From NCBI GenBank assembly GCA_900321655.1, contig ONWU01000013.1, forward strand, positions 1 to 64,000: a DNA stretch of 64,000 bases. The letters are read 5' to 3'. Under the pieces are notes generated by a model, which did no database searches, was not told where the DNA came from, and saw only the letters and a list, made by a program, of their open reading frames with translations. Positions within the stretch are counted from its first letter, which is position 1; the number at the start of each line of letters is the position of its first letter. Below are positions 14,638 to 23,847 of this stretch, piece by piece. The translations under genes and the position numbers were made by a program. This DNA is from an uncultured Bacteroidales bacterium. Lineage in GTDB: Bacteria; Bacteroidota; Bacteroidia; Bacteroidales; UBA932.

Positions 14638-16350
14638 TTAATGGAGTAAAACGGTAGTGAAATCCGGCTGGTATACTATGCGCCGGATGGCGATGTTGTG
14701 CCGGCAGTCGTTCTCATCGGCCTCGAAGAGGAAGTCCGTGTGCAGGCCGCGGCTGCGCTCCAGGCTCATCTTGTTCATCCAGTGGTTGCCGTAGCGGGCC
14801 ACCATCTTCACAAAATAAGTGGCGGTGTCGTAGCCCTGGAAGGCGAACTGGGTGGGTTCCGTGCGGAAGAGGGCGCGGTAGGCCTGCACGAAGCTGTCTA
14901 CCCGGGGACTTCCGTAATTCACATGATAGGCGGTGCTGATGTGGGAAGATACGGCGTGGAGGGCGCTGCCGTCGATGGAATCGAAGCCGCGCACCTTGGA
15001 AGGGGCGTACATCACAATGTCATAGCCCTTGCCCAGCATGATGCCCAGGTTGCGAACCACATCTCCTACGAAGGGCTCACTCTCGGAGGCTACCACCACG
15101 CGGTTCACTCCGCCCTTTTTCACCAGGGTGCGGGAGAGGGAATCCGGAACGGCGCGGCCGTCGGCGAGGGCGTAGCTGAGAATCTGGTACTCAATCCCGC
15201 GACGGGCCAGGGCGGTGCGGATGTTCACGGGAGCCTGAACATTGCTGGCATTCTTCTCGCTCACAAACAGAACCTTGTCCGAGTCTGCCAAATCGTCCTG
15301 GATCCACTGGGCCAGGTCTTCGTACTGGTTCTCCGTTCCGGCGGGAGCCTGGATGAAGCTGCTGTACAGGGTGCTCAGGGAGGCGGCCTTCTGGTCCAGA
15401 GGGGAGATCAGCGGAACCCGTCCCTCGATCATCTGCAGCATCACCTCCACATCCCGGGTGGCCACGGGACCCAGCACAAAGTCTCCCTTGCAGAGGGCCT
15501 CCACATCCGGCATGCCGGAATAAAGATCCTGAACGTGCATGTTTACCTTGAGGCCGTCGGCCTCCAGATCCCGGAGGGCCATCAGCACGCCGGAATAAAA
15601 GTCCATATTGGCTTCCGTTGCCGTGTTACCTACTTTGAGGGGAAGGAGCAGGGTAAAGTCCACTACATCTTTGGGCCGATCCACAAAGAAGGTGTCTTCC
15701 TCTTCCTGCTGGGGCACCACTTCCTCTACGGGCTGCTCGGGAACGATTTCCTCTGTCACCGTCTCTTCCACCACCACCACCACCGGCACCACGGGGGCGA
15801 CAGCGGGGGCCTTGGCACCCGGATTGGGGATGCGCAGCACCTGACGGGTGGTCAGTTTGCGGGACTTGAGGTTGTTGTAGTCCATAATCTCCTGGACGGA
15901 CATGTTGTAGCGGCGGGCGATGTCCTCCAGGTCTTCGTACCAGCGAACCACGTGCTCCCTGTATTCGGCCTGGGGCTCCTGCTCCCGGGGCTTTTCCTGG
16001 GCCTGGGCCTGGGCCTGGGGCTGCGGCTGAGCCTGGGCGGCGGGTTCCTTCCGGCTTGCCTTGTCCTCCTCTTTCTGTTTCATGGGGATCAGGAGGATGG
16101 TTCCTTTCTGCAGCCCCGTTTCCCTCAGGCTGGGGTTGGCCTCGTACAGGTCATTCTCGGTTACACCGTACGCCTTGGAAATGCTGAAGAGCGTCTGGCG
16201 CTCCAGAACGGGGTGGGCGTAATAGACTTTCCCGTTGAATTTCACCTTCTCCGAAGAGATGGTGACGGGCGTAGGTACATACTCCTGTGCCACGGCGGCA
16301 GCGCCGGACAGAAGGAGCAGAGAGGCCAGAAGGGCGATGTGACGTTTCAT
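14638..16350 (-). CDS. Exported LysM protein with periplasmic-binding-type domain
   Basis: 570 residues with a Sec signal peptide (about 1-21, ending AVAQ). Two LysM-type modules follow: about 43-90 (LFSISKAYGVTENDLYEANP) and about 130-175 (LEDIARRYNMSVQEIMDYNN). They are joined by a Gln/Ala/Pro-rich linker and a Val/Glu/Pro stretch. From about 230 the protein resembles the type I periplasmic-binding fold (VDFTLLLPLKVGNTATEAN, FYSGVLMALRDLE), as in Bacteroidetes proteins annotated as LysM amino-acid ABC substrate-binding proteins. Peptidoglycan binding is predicted; the ligand is unknown. Confidence 0.85.
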   Translation of the reverse strand: MKRHIALLASLLLLSGAAAVAQEYVPTPVTISSEKVKFNGKVYYAHPVLERQTLFSISKAYGVTENDLYEANPSLRETGLQKGTILLIPMKQKEEDKASRKEPAAQAQPQPQAQAQAQEKPREQEPQAEYREHVVRWYEDLEDIARRYNMSVQEIMDYNNLKSRKLTTRQVLRIPNPGAKAPAVAPVVPVVVVVEETVTEEIVPEQPVEEVVPQQEEEDTFFVDRPKDVVDFTLLLPLKVGNTATEANMDFYSGVLMALRDLEADGLKVNMHVQDLYSGMPDVEALCKGDFVLGPVATRDVEVMLQMIEGRVPLISPLDQKAASLSTLYSSFIQAPAGTENQYEDLAQWIQDDLADSDKVLFVSEKNASNVQAPVNIRTALARRGIEYQILSYALADGRAVPDSLSRTLVKKGGVNRVVVASESEPFVGDVVRNLGIMLGKGYDIVMYAPSKVRGFDSIDGSALHAVSSHISTAYHVNYGSPRVDSFVQAYRALFRTEPTQFAFQGYDTATYFVKMVARYGNHWMNKMSLERSRGLHTDFLFEADENDCRHNIAIRRIVYQPDFTTVLLH

Positions 16351-16361
16351 ACTGTTGTAGG

Positions 16362-17477
16362 TTACAGGGTGGCGGCAAAGTCCTGGAGTGCCTCGCAGAA
16401 GGCATCCCAGCCCAGCCGTTTCTTCTCCTGCAGAATGGCTGCGTGACAGCTTTCCTGCAGGGAAGGGTCTTCAAAATAGCGCAAAATTTCCTTTCGGATG
16501 GCCGGGGCCGATGCTTCCGGTGCGACAATTCCCGTGCCACGGGCGCCGATGGTGCCTTTCAGGCCGCCTACGTCCGTTACCACGAGGGGTACGTCAAAAT
16601 GGCAGGCGATGGAACTGATGCCGCTCTGGGTGGCGCTGCGATAGGGAAGGACGGCCAGGTCTGCCGCGCTGAAAAAGCGTTTGACTTCCGAGTCCCGGAT
16701 GTAGTCCGGAAAGACACGGACACGCTCTTTCCCGGGCAGGGAATCTATGAGGGCCCGGTACTTGTCGAAAGAGCCGTAGGGCTCTCCGGCTATCACCAGC
16801 TGGTAATCCTCCGGGAGGTCCCGGAAGGCTTCCAACAGGATGTCCAGCCCCTTGTATTCCCGGATGAGGCCGAAGAAAAGGAGGGTTTTGCGGGAAGGGT
16901 CCAGCCCCAGGGCCTCAATGGCCTCCCGGCGGGGAAGCTTTTCCCCGAAATGGGTATACAGGGGATGGGGCCGAAGGATGTGCGGCGCTCCGGGCCGAAG
17001 GCTCAGGAGGTCTTTTTCCACGCTCTCGGACATAGCCACAAAACCGCTGCATCCGTTCAGGAAGTAGCGGGTAAGGGGCTTGTCGAACCAGTGGGGTTCG
17101 TGCGGGATGACGTTGTCCAGGACCACTACGCTTTTGCAGCCGCAGTGGCGGGCTACATACCCGAGCGAGGGGGCGAACCAGCTCATCCAGTACTTCATCA
17201 CCAGAAGGTCCGGTTTCCAGGCACGGATGGCGCGGGCGGTTTTGATCCAGGTGAAGGGATTGACCGTGTCCAGAACTGCATCGGCCTGCACAGGCACCGC
17301 CTCGTCTTCCGGGGTGACGTACTGCGTCTTGCCGGGGAAGAGGAAATCCGGGTATTGCCTGGAGAAAGTATAGGCCTTTACAATATGACATTTTCCCAGT
17401 CCGGCTAACATACTAGCATTGAACTGGGAAATGCCACCCCGCAAGGGGTAAAAACTGGACAGGATCGCTATCCTCAT
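16362..17477 (-). CDS. GT4-family glycosyltransferase
   Basis: 371 residues from ATG 17477; the TTG just before it follows the OmpH stop codon directly and is not the start. N-terminal IAILSSFYPLRGGISQFN is the usual first strand and glycine loop of GT-B enzymes. C-terminal motifs are LLFFGLIREYKGLDILLEA (about 195-213) and QSGISSIACHFDVPLVVTDVGG, the retaining GT4 donor-binding region. The acceptor is unknown; no other polysaccharide genes are adjacent. Confidence 0.88.
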   Translation of the reverse strand: MRIAILSSFYPLRGGISQFNASMLAGLGKCHIVKAYTFSRQYPDFLFPGKTQYVTPEDEAVPVQADAVLDTVNPFTWIKTARAIRAWKPDLLVMKYWMSWFAPSLGYVARHCGCKSVVVLDNVIPHEPHWFDKPLTRYFLNGCSGFVAMSESVEKDLLSLRPGAPHILRPHPLYTHFGEKLPRREAIEALGLDPSRKTLLFFGLIREYKGLDILLEAFRDLPEDYQLVIAGEPYGSFDKYRALIDSLPGKERVRVFPDYIRDSEVKRFFSAADLAVLPYRSATQSGISSIACHFDVPLVVTDVGGLKGTIGARGTGIVAPEASAPAIRKEILRYFEDPSLQESCHAAILQEKKRLGWDAFCEALQDFAATL

Positions 17478-17480
17478 CAA

Positions 17481-18092
17481 TTATTTCTTGGGGGTGTTCT
17501 CCTTGGTCTTGATGTAGGCGGCGTTCAGGCCGGCGAGGAGATCTTCGGTGATGTCCAGGCGGGCGTCTCCGCACACGACGGGAGTGGAGAGGATGTTACC
17601 GGAAGTAGAGAGGATCATGGCGTACTGATGGGTCTCGTTGTACTCCTTGACAAACTCTGCGATGGCGTTGGCAATCTGGTTCATCATTACCTGCTGCTCT
17701 TCGGCCATTTCCTGCTGCTTGCGCACGGCGTACTCCTGGTACTCCTGCTGCTGCTGCTGAAGCTTCTGGTACTGGGCCTGGGCCACGGAAGTGGTGAGGA
17801 GGCCTTTGTCCACCTTGCTCTGGAAATCGTTGGCGTCTTTTTCCAGCTTCTTGCCGCGGCGGTCAATCTCTGCCTGGATACCGCTGGTCTTGGTCTCGAA
17901 CACGGAGTTGAGGTCGTTGGCCATATCGTAGCTTTCCAGCACTTTGTCCATGTTGAAATAAACGATGCTGCCGGCAACGGCGGTGCTGTCCTGAGCGGGT
18001 GCGGCCTGGGTGGCGTTGCCACCGTTCTGGTTGCAAGAAGCGGCGAAAGCCACGGCAGCGGCTACGCCAAGAAGGATGAGAGTCTTTTTCAT
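17481..18092 (-). CDS. OmpH/Skp-like lipoprotein
   Basis: 203 residues. Signal peptide with a possible lipobox ending at Cys20 (AFAASC), a low-complexity Ala/Gln linker, then SIVYFNMDKVLESYDMAN opening an OmpH-type domain. A long Gln-rich coiled coil (LQQQQQEYQEY) follows, with a C-terminal strand region. Skp/OmpH proteins are periplasmic chaperones for outer-membrane proteins. A second family member lies after bamA at 23154. Confidence 0.82.
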   Translation of the reverse strand: MKKTLILLGVAAAVAFAASCNQNGGNATQAAPAQDSTAVAGSIVYFNMDKVLESYDMANDLNSVFETKTSGIQAEIDRRGKKLEKDANDFQSKVDKGLLTTSVAQAQYQKLQQQQQEYQEYAVRKQQEMAEEQQVMMNQIANAIAEFVKEYNETHQYAMILSTSGNILSTPVVCGDARLDITEDLLAGLNAAYIKTKENTPKK

Positions 18093-18144
18093 TGTATTTT
18101 TACTTTATATAATTATTCGTTGAATGCCAAGGGCGCAAAGTTAA

Positions 18145-18867
18145 CTATTTTTTGCGGATTTCCGAAAGGTACGCCGCAATAGTTTTTTCGAGGCCCAGAT
18201 ACAGGGCGTCAGAAATGAGGGCGTGGCCGATGGAAACTTCGTCCGTGAAGGGGATGGTGCGGATAAAATACGCCAGGTTTTCCAGGGAAAGGTCGTGGCC
18301 GGCGTTGAGGCCGAGGCCGCATTCGCGGGCTCTGAGGGCGGTTTCCAGATACCGGGAGATGGCTTTTTCCGGGCCGAAGGGATACTGCTCGGCATAATCG
18401 GCCGTATACAGCTCCACGCGGTCTGCCCCGCAGGCGGCGGCGCCTTCGGCCATCTTCGGATCCGGGTCTATGAAGATGGAGGTGCGGATGCCCCTGCCTT
18501 TGAAAGTCCGGCAGAGATCCGTCAGCAGGTCCCTGTTTTTCAGGGTGTTCCATCCGGCGTTGGAGGTGATGGCGTTGTGTCCGTCCGGCACCAGGGTTAC
18601 CTGGTCCGGGACCACTTCCAGCACCAGGTCCACAAAACTGGGCACGGTGGGGTTCCCTTCTATATTGAATTCCGTGTGCAGAAGAGGCCGGATTTCCCTC
18701 ACGTCGGCATAGCGGATGTGGCGCTCGTCCGGCCTGGGGTGCACGGTGATGCCCTCTGCTCCGAAAGACTCGCAGCGAAGGGCTGCCTGGGTGACGTCCG
18801 GCGTGTTTCCCCCGCGGGCATTGCGGAGGGTGGCTACTTTATTTATATTGACGCTGAGTCTGGTCAT
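18145..18867 (-). CDS. pdxJ: Pyridoxine 5'-phosphate synthase
   Basis: 240 residues, full length. Opening TRLSVNINKVATLRNARGG, then GAEGITVHPRPDERHIR (active-site Glu/His region) and LGLNAGHDLSLEN near the C-terminus are diagnostic. It condenses aminoacetone phosphate-type substrate with deoxyxylulose phosphate, the last step of de novo vitamin B6 synthesis. It is divergent from nadK, the usual arrangement in Bacteroidetes. A TATTTTTG box lies at 18892-18899 on the - strand. Confidence 0.96.
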   Translation of the reverse strand: MTRLSVNINKVATLRNARGGNTPDVTQAALRCESFGAEGITVHPRPDERHIRYADVREIRPLLHTEFNIEGNPTVPSFVDLVLEVVPDQVTLVPDGHNAITSNAGWNTLKNRDLLTDLCRTFKGRGIRTSIFIDPDPKMAEGAAACGADRVELYTADYAEQYPFGPEKAISRYLETALRARECGLGLNAGHDLSLENLAYFIRTIPFTDEVSIGHALISDALYLGLEKTIAAYLSEIRKK

Positions 18868-18922
18868 GGCTTCAAATTGATTTTATATTCCACAAAAATA
18901 AGGAAAATTCTCAGAAATATGT

Positions 18923-18930
18923 TAATTTTG
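18923..18930 (+). promoter_or_regulatory. Possible -7 box for nadK
   Basis: TAATTTTG matches TAnnTTTG and lies 23 bases before the nadK ATG. No clear -33 TTTG is found at the right spacing, so confidence is moderate. Confidence 0.5.
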
Positions 18931-18953
18931 GCGTTTGATTTACTTGAACGTAT

Positions 18954-19778
18954 ATGAAAATAGGATACTTCATACTCCGGGAGAACCTCAGGAATGATGC
19001 GGGGATGCTGTCCCTGCTGAAAGACCTCCGCCAGGCCACTTTCGAGGTGTACGAGATCCGTACCAAGAGCGACGTCCAACCGGAAACGGACCTGGTCCTC
19101 TCGATGGGCGGGGATGGTACGTTCCTTTCGGCCGCGCATGTGGTGGCAGATATCGGCCTGCCCATCCTGGGCGTGAACTTCGGCCGCATCGGCTTCCTGT
19201 GCGAAAACCGTCCCGAAGACGTGCGGCGGGCCCTTCTCGAAGGAGATTTCCGCATAGAATACCGCACCGTCCTCAATGCCACCCTCAAGGGACCGGAGGC
19301 CCGGAAGACCATCGGCATGCTCCCTTATTCGGTGAACGAAGTGGCCCTGCACCGCAGCGGCTCTTCGGTGCTGGGCATCCACGTCAGCATAGACGGAGAG
19401 CCTCTTCCCACTTATTGGGCCGACGGCCTCATCGTAGCCACCTCGTCCGGTTCCACGGCGTATTCCCTTTCCGTGGGAGGCCCCATTTGTATGCCGGATA
19501 CCAAGGTGCTGGTGGTGGCCCCTATCGCCCCGCACAACCTCAATGTCCGGCCCATCGTGCTGCCGGAAACGGCCAAGGTGGATATCTCCTTTGAGTCCCG
19601 GGACGGCCGCGCCACCATGTCCACGGACAACCGTACGGTAGAAATTCAGCCGGATTGGAGCATCCACGTGGAGATGGCACAATTTTCGCTTAAACGTATC
19701 CGGCTTGCCCAGTCCGGCTTTGTGAAGGCCCTTACTTCGCGTCTGTTCTGGGGAGAAGACATCAGAAATAATGGATAG
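18954..19778 (+). CDS. nadK: NAD kinase
   Basis: 274 residues. The family motif GGDGTFL is at about 52-58, NFGRIGFLCE at about 75-84, and DGLIVATSSGSTAYSLS, the glycine-rich conserved region, lies further on. It phosphorylates NAD to NADP in the cytosol. Its end overlaps uppS by eight bases, so the two are translationally coupled. The window also encodes the NAD salvage enzymes PncB and PncA. Confidence 0.96.
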   Translation: MKIGYFILRENLRNDAGMLSLLKDLRQATFEVYEIRTKSDVQPETDLVLSMGGDGTFLSAAHVVADIGLPILGVNFGRIGFLCENRPEDVRRALLEGDFRIEYRTVLNATLKGPEARKTIGMLPYSVNEVALHRSGSSVLGIHVSIDGEPLPTYWADGLIVATSSGSTAYSLSVGGPICMPDTKVLVVAPIAPHNLNVRPIVLPETAKVDISFESRDGRATMSTDNRTVEIQPDWSIHVEMAQFSLKRIRLAQSGFVKALTSRLFWGEDIRNNG

Positions 19779-20472
19779 CAACAAGAGAATTCCCAAACAC
19801 GTTTCCATCATCATGGACGGAAACGGCCGGTGGGCCACGGCCCGCGGTATGAGCCGTTCCCAAGGCCACGCAGAAGGCGTGGAAAGCATTCGCGCCTGTC
19901 TGCAGGCCGCCATTGAAAGCGGGGTGGAGTACCTCTCCCTCTACGCTTTTTCGGAAGAGAACTGGAACCGCTCGGAGCAGGAGGTGATGGGCCTGATGGA
20001 ACTGTTTTTCACCGGAATGAAGTCCGAACTGCAGCTGTTTCTCGATACCCACGTCCGTTTCCTGATGCTGGGCAACCGTCCTCGCCTCAGCGAAAAACTG
20101 AACAAGGCCATCGACGAGATGGAGGAGGCTACCTCCAAGGATTACCAGACCACCCTCATCCTTTTCTTCAGTTATTCGGGCCGATGGGATATTCTCCAGG
20201 CCATGAAAAAAGCGGCCCGGGAGCTCACCCCGGAGCAGTTCCAGGCCATGGAGCAGCAGGATTTCGACAGCTTCCTTTCCACCAGAGGCATCCCGGATCC
20301 GGACCTCATCATCCGCACCTCCGGAGAACTCCGCATTTCCAATTATCTGCTGTGGCAGGGTGCGTATTCGGAGTTCTATTTCACGGACACCCTGTGGCCG
20401 GAATTCCGCCAGAAAGAGTTTAAGCAGGCCCTGGAGGCGTACGCCATGCGGGAACGCCGATATGGAAAGTAG
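19771..20472 (+). CDS. uppS: Undecaprenyl diphosphate synthase
   Basis: 233 residues. The substrate-binding motif IIMDGNGRWA is at about 10-19, LYAFSEENWNRS follows, and DLIIRTSGELRISNYLLWQ is near the C-terminus, all diagnostic of cis-prenyltransferases. It makes the C55 lipid carrier for cell-wall synthesis. The nadK-uppS-bamA-skp order is conserved in Bacteroidetes. Confidence 0.96.
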   Translation: MDSNKRIPKHVSIIMDGNGRWATARGMSRSQGHAEGVESIRACLQAAIESGVEYLSLYAFSEENWNRSEQEVMGLMELFFTGMKSELQLFLDTHVRFLMLGNRPRLSEKLNKAIDEMEEATSKDYQTTLILFFSYSGRWDILQAMKKAARELTPEQFQAMEQQDFDSFLSTRGIPDPDLIIRTSGELRISNYLLWQGAYSEFYFTDTLWPEFRQKEFKQALEAYAMRERRYGK

Positions 20473-20484
20473 AAGAAAAATGTT

Positions 20485-20492
20485 TACCTTTG
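20485..20492 (+). promoter_or_regulatory. -7 box for bamA
   Basis: TACCTTTG sits 22 bases before the bamA ATG and downstream of the uppS stop. It supports ATG 20514 as the start, because the upstream in-frame TTG (20490) lies inside this box. Confidence 0.6.
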
Positions 20493-20513
20493 CAAGATAA
20501 TCAAATAGCTGGA

Positions 20514-23096
20514 ATGACTGTTAGAAGGATACTTTGCACCGCCGCCCTGCTGCTGGCCGTCCACTCTGTCTGGGGCCAGGGGGGGCGCAGCCGCATAGAG
20601 GTAGACTACGCCCATCCCAAAAAATACATCGTGGGCGGCGTAGGGATTGAAGGAAACCAGTATTTCAACGAGCATCAGATTCTTCAGCTGGTGGGCATGC
20701 AGCCCGGCCAGGAGATCACGGTTCCCGGTGAAGACATCACCGGTATAGTAAAGCGTCTGGTAGCCCAGCGTTACTTCGAGGATGTGGCCGTGGTGGTGGA
20801 TTCCCTCAGTGCATCGGCCGATACCGCCTGGTTCAAGGTGTGCATCCGGGAGCGGCCCCGCGTTTCCCGCTGGACGTATTCCGGCGTCAAGTCCGGAGAA
20901 AAGAAAGACCTCCAGGAGCGTCTGAACCTGCGTCCGGGCCGTGAATATTCAGACTATGTGAAGAATACTTCCGTAGACATTATCAAGCGCTATTATAAGG
21001 AAAAGGGATTCCTCAAGGTGGACGTGGACGTCCAGACCATCCGGGATTCCATGATCCGCAGCGCCATGCGCGTGAATTTCCACGTGAACAAAGGCCCCAA
21101 GGTGCGCATTAAGGACATCAACTTCTCCGGTAACGAGCACGTGAAGGAGTATCGCCTGGCCAAGAACATGAAGGAAACCCACTCCAACAAGTGGTACAAT
21201 TTCTTCAAGTCCAAGAAGTTCAAGGAAAAAGAATACGAGAACGACCGCAAAACCGTGCTGGAGGCCTTCAACGAGGCCGGTTACCGCGATGCCCGCCTGG
21301 TGAGGGACTCTGTGTACTATCTCCCGGACGGCAAGCACCTGGCCATCGACATGCAGTTCGAGGAAGGCCCCAAATACTATTTCCGCAATATCACCTGGAC
21401 GGGTAACTCGGTGTACGCCACGGAGGTCCTTAACGGCATCCTGCAGGTGAAGAAGGGAGACGTATATGACAAGGTCACCCTGGAAAAGCGTCTGCACGGA
21501 GGCGGAAAGGAAAACGAGTACGATGTCTCCAAACTGTATAAGGACAACGGTTACCTCTTCTCCATCATTACGCCCGTGGAGGTGAACATCCAGAACGATT
21601 CCGTAGACCTGGAAGTTCGCATTTCCGAAGGCAAGCCCGCCACCATCAACGATGTGGTCATCAACGGCAACGACCTCACCAACGAGAGGGTGGTGCGCCG
21701 CCAGGTGATGACGCGTCCGGGATACCTGTTCAGTCAGTCGGACTTCGAGCGTTCCATCCGTGAAATCGCTTCCATGGGCCAGTTCGACCCGGAAGCCATC
21801 ATGAAGCCGGGCGGCTATGCCATCCTCCCGAATCAGCTGAACAACACGGTGGACGTCGTCTATAATGTAACGGAGAAGCCCTCTTCCCAGCTGGAACTCT
21901 CCGGCGGTTGGGGCGGCAACACCTTCGTGCTCACGGCCGGTGTCAGCTTCAACAACTTCTCTACCCGCCGTATGTTCGAGAAGGGCGCCTGGCGTCCGGT
22001 TCCCCTGGGAGATGCCCAGAACCTGTCCTTCCGTTTCCAGACCAACGGCCGCTACTACACCTCCCTGAACGCCAGTTTCTCCGAGCCCTGGCTCTTCGGC
22101 AAGAAACCTACTTCCCTCAGCATATCCGGTTACTATTCCAGGATGACGGACTCGTACCTGGCCATCGGCATCCTCTCCACGGACAAGATGTTCGAGGTGT
22201 TCGGCTTCAACGCCGGTCTGGGTACCCGCCTCAAATGGCCGGACAACTATTTTGTGCTGTACAATGGTCTCAGCTGGCAGACATACAAGCTCACCAACTG
22301 GACCAACAGCATGTTTGCCTTCAACAATGGTATTTCCCACAACCTGAGCTATACCATCAACCTGTCCCGTAACTCCTCGGACCAGCAGATTTACCCCCGT
22401 ACGGGTTCCGAATTCTCGGCCTCGCTGCAGTTTACGCCTCCGTACTCCCTCCTTCGCAAGTATACCTTCAACGAGCTGGGAGAGAAGGTGCCGGTCAAGA
22501 GCTGGAAGGACGTGGACTACGATACCTGGACATCGGCCCAGCGTTACAAGTGGATCGAATACCACAAATGGAAATTCAGCGGCACCGTGTACACCAAACT
22601 GGTGGGAGACCTGGTGCTGATGACCCGCGCCCAGTTCGGTTACCTGGGCTACTACAACCGCAACTGGGGTTATTCTCCCTTCGAGAACTTCCAGGTGGGC
22701 GGCGACGGTATGTCGGGTTATATGACTTACGGAGCAGAAATCATCTCCCTCCGCGGTTACGAGGATTATTCCCTCACCCCGAAGAAGATGACTCCTTACA
22801 GCCAGAGCATGGAAAGCTATGCGGGTAATGTCTTTGACAAGTTTACCATCGAGCTCCGTTACCCCGTGATCCTGCAGCCCCAGAGCACCATCTACGCCCT
22901 GGCCTTCCTGGAGGGAGGTAACTGCTGGAGCGATATCCGGGAATTCAACCCGTTCCAGATCAAGCGAAGCGCCGGTGTGGGTGTGCGTGTGTTCCTCCCG
23001 ATGATCGGCCTGCTGGGTGTAGACTGGGGCTATGGTTTCGACGATCCGGTGAACGGAGGAAGCCAGTTCCACTTCGTCCTGGGACAGCAATTCTAA
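20514..23096 (+). CDS. bamA: Outer-membrane insertase BamA
   Basis: 860 residues from ATG 20514. Signal peptide (RRILCTAALLLAVHSVWG), then POTRA domains. The first begins at YIVGGVGIEGNQYFNEHQI; later ones include VRIKDINFSGNEHVKEYRL, YFRNITWTGNSVYATEVLNG and INDVVINGNDLTNERVVRRQ. The last 400 residues form the Omp85 barrel, with a GLLGVDWGYGFD-type end and terminal Phe. With BamD (12.9 kb) it inserts beta-barrel proteins. Its barrel sequence contains a GMRV-like VGVRVFLP stretch, not the classic VRGF/Y motif verbatim; the LRGYEDYS segment corresponds to that motif. Confidence 0.95.
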   Translation: MTVRRILCTAALLLAVHSVWGQGGRSRIEVDYAHPKKYIVGGVGIEGNQYFNEHQILQLVGMQPGQEITVPGEDITGIVKRLVAQRYFEDVAVVVDSLSASADTAWFKVCIRERPRVSRWTYSGVKSGEKKDLQERLNLRPGREYSDYVKNTSVDIIKRYYKEKGFLKVDVDVQTIRDSMIRSAMRVNFHVNKGPKVRIKDINFSGNEHVKEYRLAKNMKETHSNKWYNFFKSKKFKEKEYENDRKTVLEAFNEAGYRDARLVRDSVYYLPDGKHLAIDMQFEEGPKYYFRNITWTGNSVYATEVLNGILQVKKGDVYDKVTLEKRLHGGGKENEYDVSKLYKDNGYLFSIITPVEVNIQNDSVDLEVRISEGKPATINDVVINGNDLTNERVVRRQVMTRPGYLFSQSDFERSIREIASMGQFDPEAIMKPGGYAILPNQLNNTVDVVYNVTEKPSSQLELSGGWGGNTFVLTAGVSFNNFSTRRMFEKGAWRPVPLGDAQNLSFRFQTNGRYYTSLNASFSEPWLFGKKPTSLSISGYYSRMTDSYLAIGILSTDKMFEVFGFNAGLGTRLKWPDNYFVLYNGLSWQTYKLTNWTNSMFAFNNGISHNLSYTINLSRNSSDQQIYPRTGSEFSASLQFTPPYSLLRKYTFNELGEKVPVKSWKDVDYDTWTSAQRYKWIEYHKWKFSGTVYTKLVGDLVLMTRAQFGYLGYYNRNWGYSPFENFQVGGDGMSGYMTYGAEIISLRGYEDYSLTPKKMTPYSQSMESYAGNVFDKFTIELRYPVILQPQSTIYALAFLEGGNCWSDIREFNPFQIKRSAGVGVRVFLPMIGLLGVDWGYGFDDPVNGGSQFHFVLGQQF

Positions 23097-23153
23097 CTCT
23101 GGTATGAAAATTGCCGTGTATAATCCGGTCCTGACAGAAAACAAATAAATTAA

Positions 23154-23732
23154 ATGAATATGAAAAAACTTTTTGTTATCGCCCTTGCGGCCCTTGCAAC
23201 CCTCACCGCTTCCGCTCAGACCTTCGGTCGCGTGAATTTCCAGGAACTCCTTATGCTGGCTCCCGAGATGGATGCCGCCCGTGAAGCCATCGCCGCTTCC
23301 CAGAAAGAGGCCGAGGAAACCTATTCCGCCATGGTGGAAGAGTACCAGGGCAAGCTCACCCAGTATCAGCAGAAGCAGGCCACCTGGACCGCCGCCATCC
23401 GTGAGTCCAAGGAGCGTGAACTGATGGAAATCCAGAACCGTATCCAGGAATTCCAGCAGTCTATCTCCCAGGAACTCCAGCAGCAGCAGAACCAGCTCAC
23501 CGCTCCCATCCAGGAGAAAGTGAGCAAGGCCATCACCGATATCGCCAAGGCCAAGGGCCTCACCGCTGTCTTCGATCTCTCCCAGGCCTTGTACCTGGAC
23601 GAGACCAAGGTAATTGACCTCACCCCCGATGCCCGCAAGGCCCTGAACATCCCGGCCGACCGCACCATCGAAAGCCTCCAGGCAGAGCTCCAGGCCCAGG
23701 CCGAAGCCGCCCAGGCCCCCGCTGCCAAGTAA
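23154..23732 (+). CDS. skp: OmpH/Skp periplasmic chaperone
   Basis: 192 residues (ATG 23154, or ATG 23160 two codons later). Signal peptide ends LTASAQT. FGRVNFQELLMLAPEMDAAR opens the OmpH domain, followed by a Gln-rich coiled coil (about 45-125). The C-terminus is Ala/Gln-rich. It holds unfolded outer-membrane proteins in the periplasm and lies directly after bamA, the usual partner. Confidence 0.9.
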   Translation: MNMKKLFVIALAALATLTASAQTFGRVNFQELLMLAPEMDAAREAIAASQKEAEETYSAMVEEYQGKLTQYQQKQATWTAAIRESKERELMEIQNRIQEFQQSISQELQQQQNQLTAPIQEKVSKAITDIAKAKGLTAVFDLSQALYLDETKVIDLTPDARKALNIPADRTIESLQAELQAQAEAAQAPAAK

Positions 23733-23777
23733 GCAGAAATTTTACATAAAATTATTGGGAATTCGTTTGGATTTCTT

Positions 23778-23785
23778 TACATTTG
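23778..23785 (+). promoter_or_regulatory. -7 box upstream of gdhA
   Basis: TACATTTG matches the Bacteroidetes box and lies 62 bases before the gdhA ATG, implying a leader of about 55 bases. No matching -33 TTTG was seen at 19 bases. Confidence 0.5.
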
Positions 23786-23847
23786 TAAAGGAATTGAAGC
23801 GAATTCCATTTTATTTGTAACCATAACACTAAAAGATCGTTTTTGTA

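Noticed and set aside
23104..23148. 14-codon ORF between bamA and skp
   Set aside because: Too short, no start signal or conservation evidence; treated as spacer.
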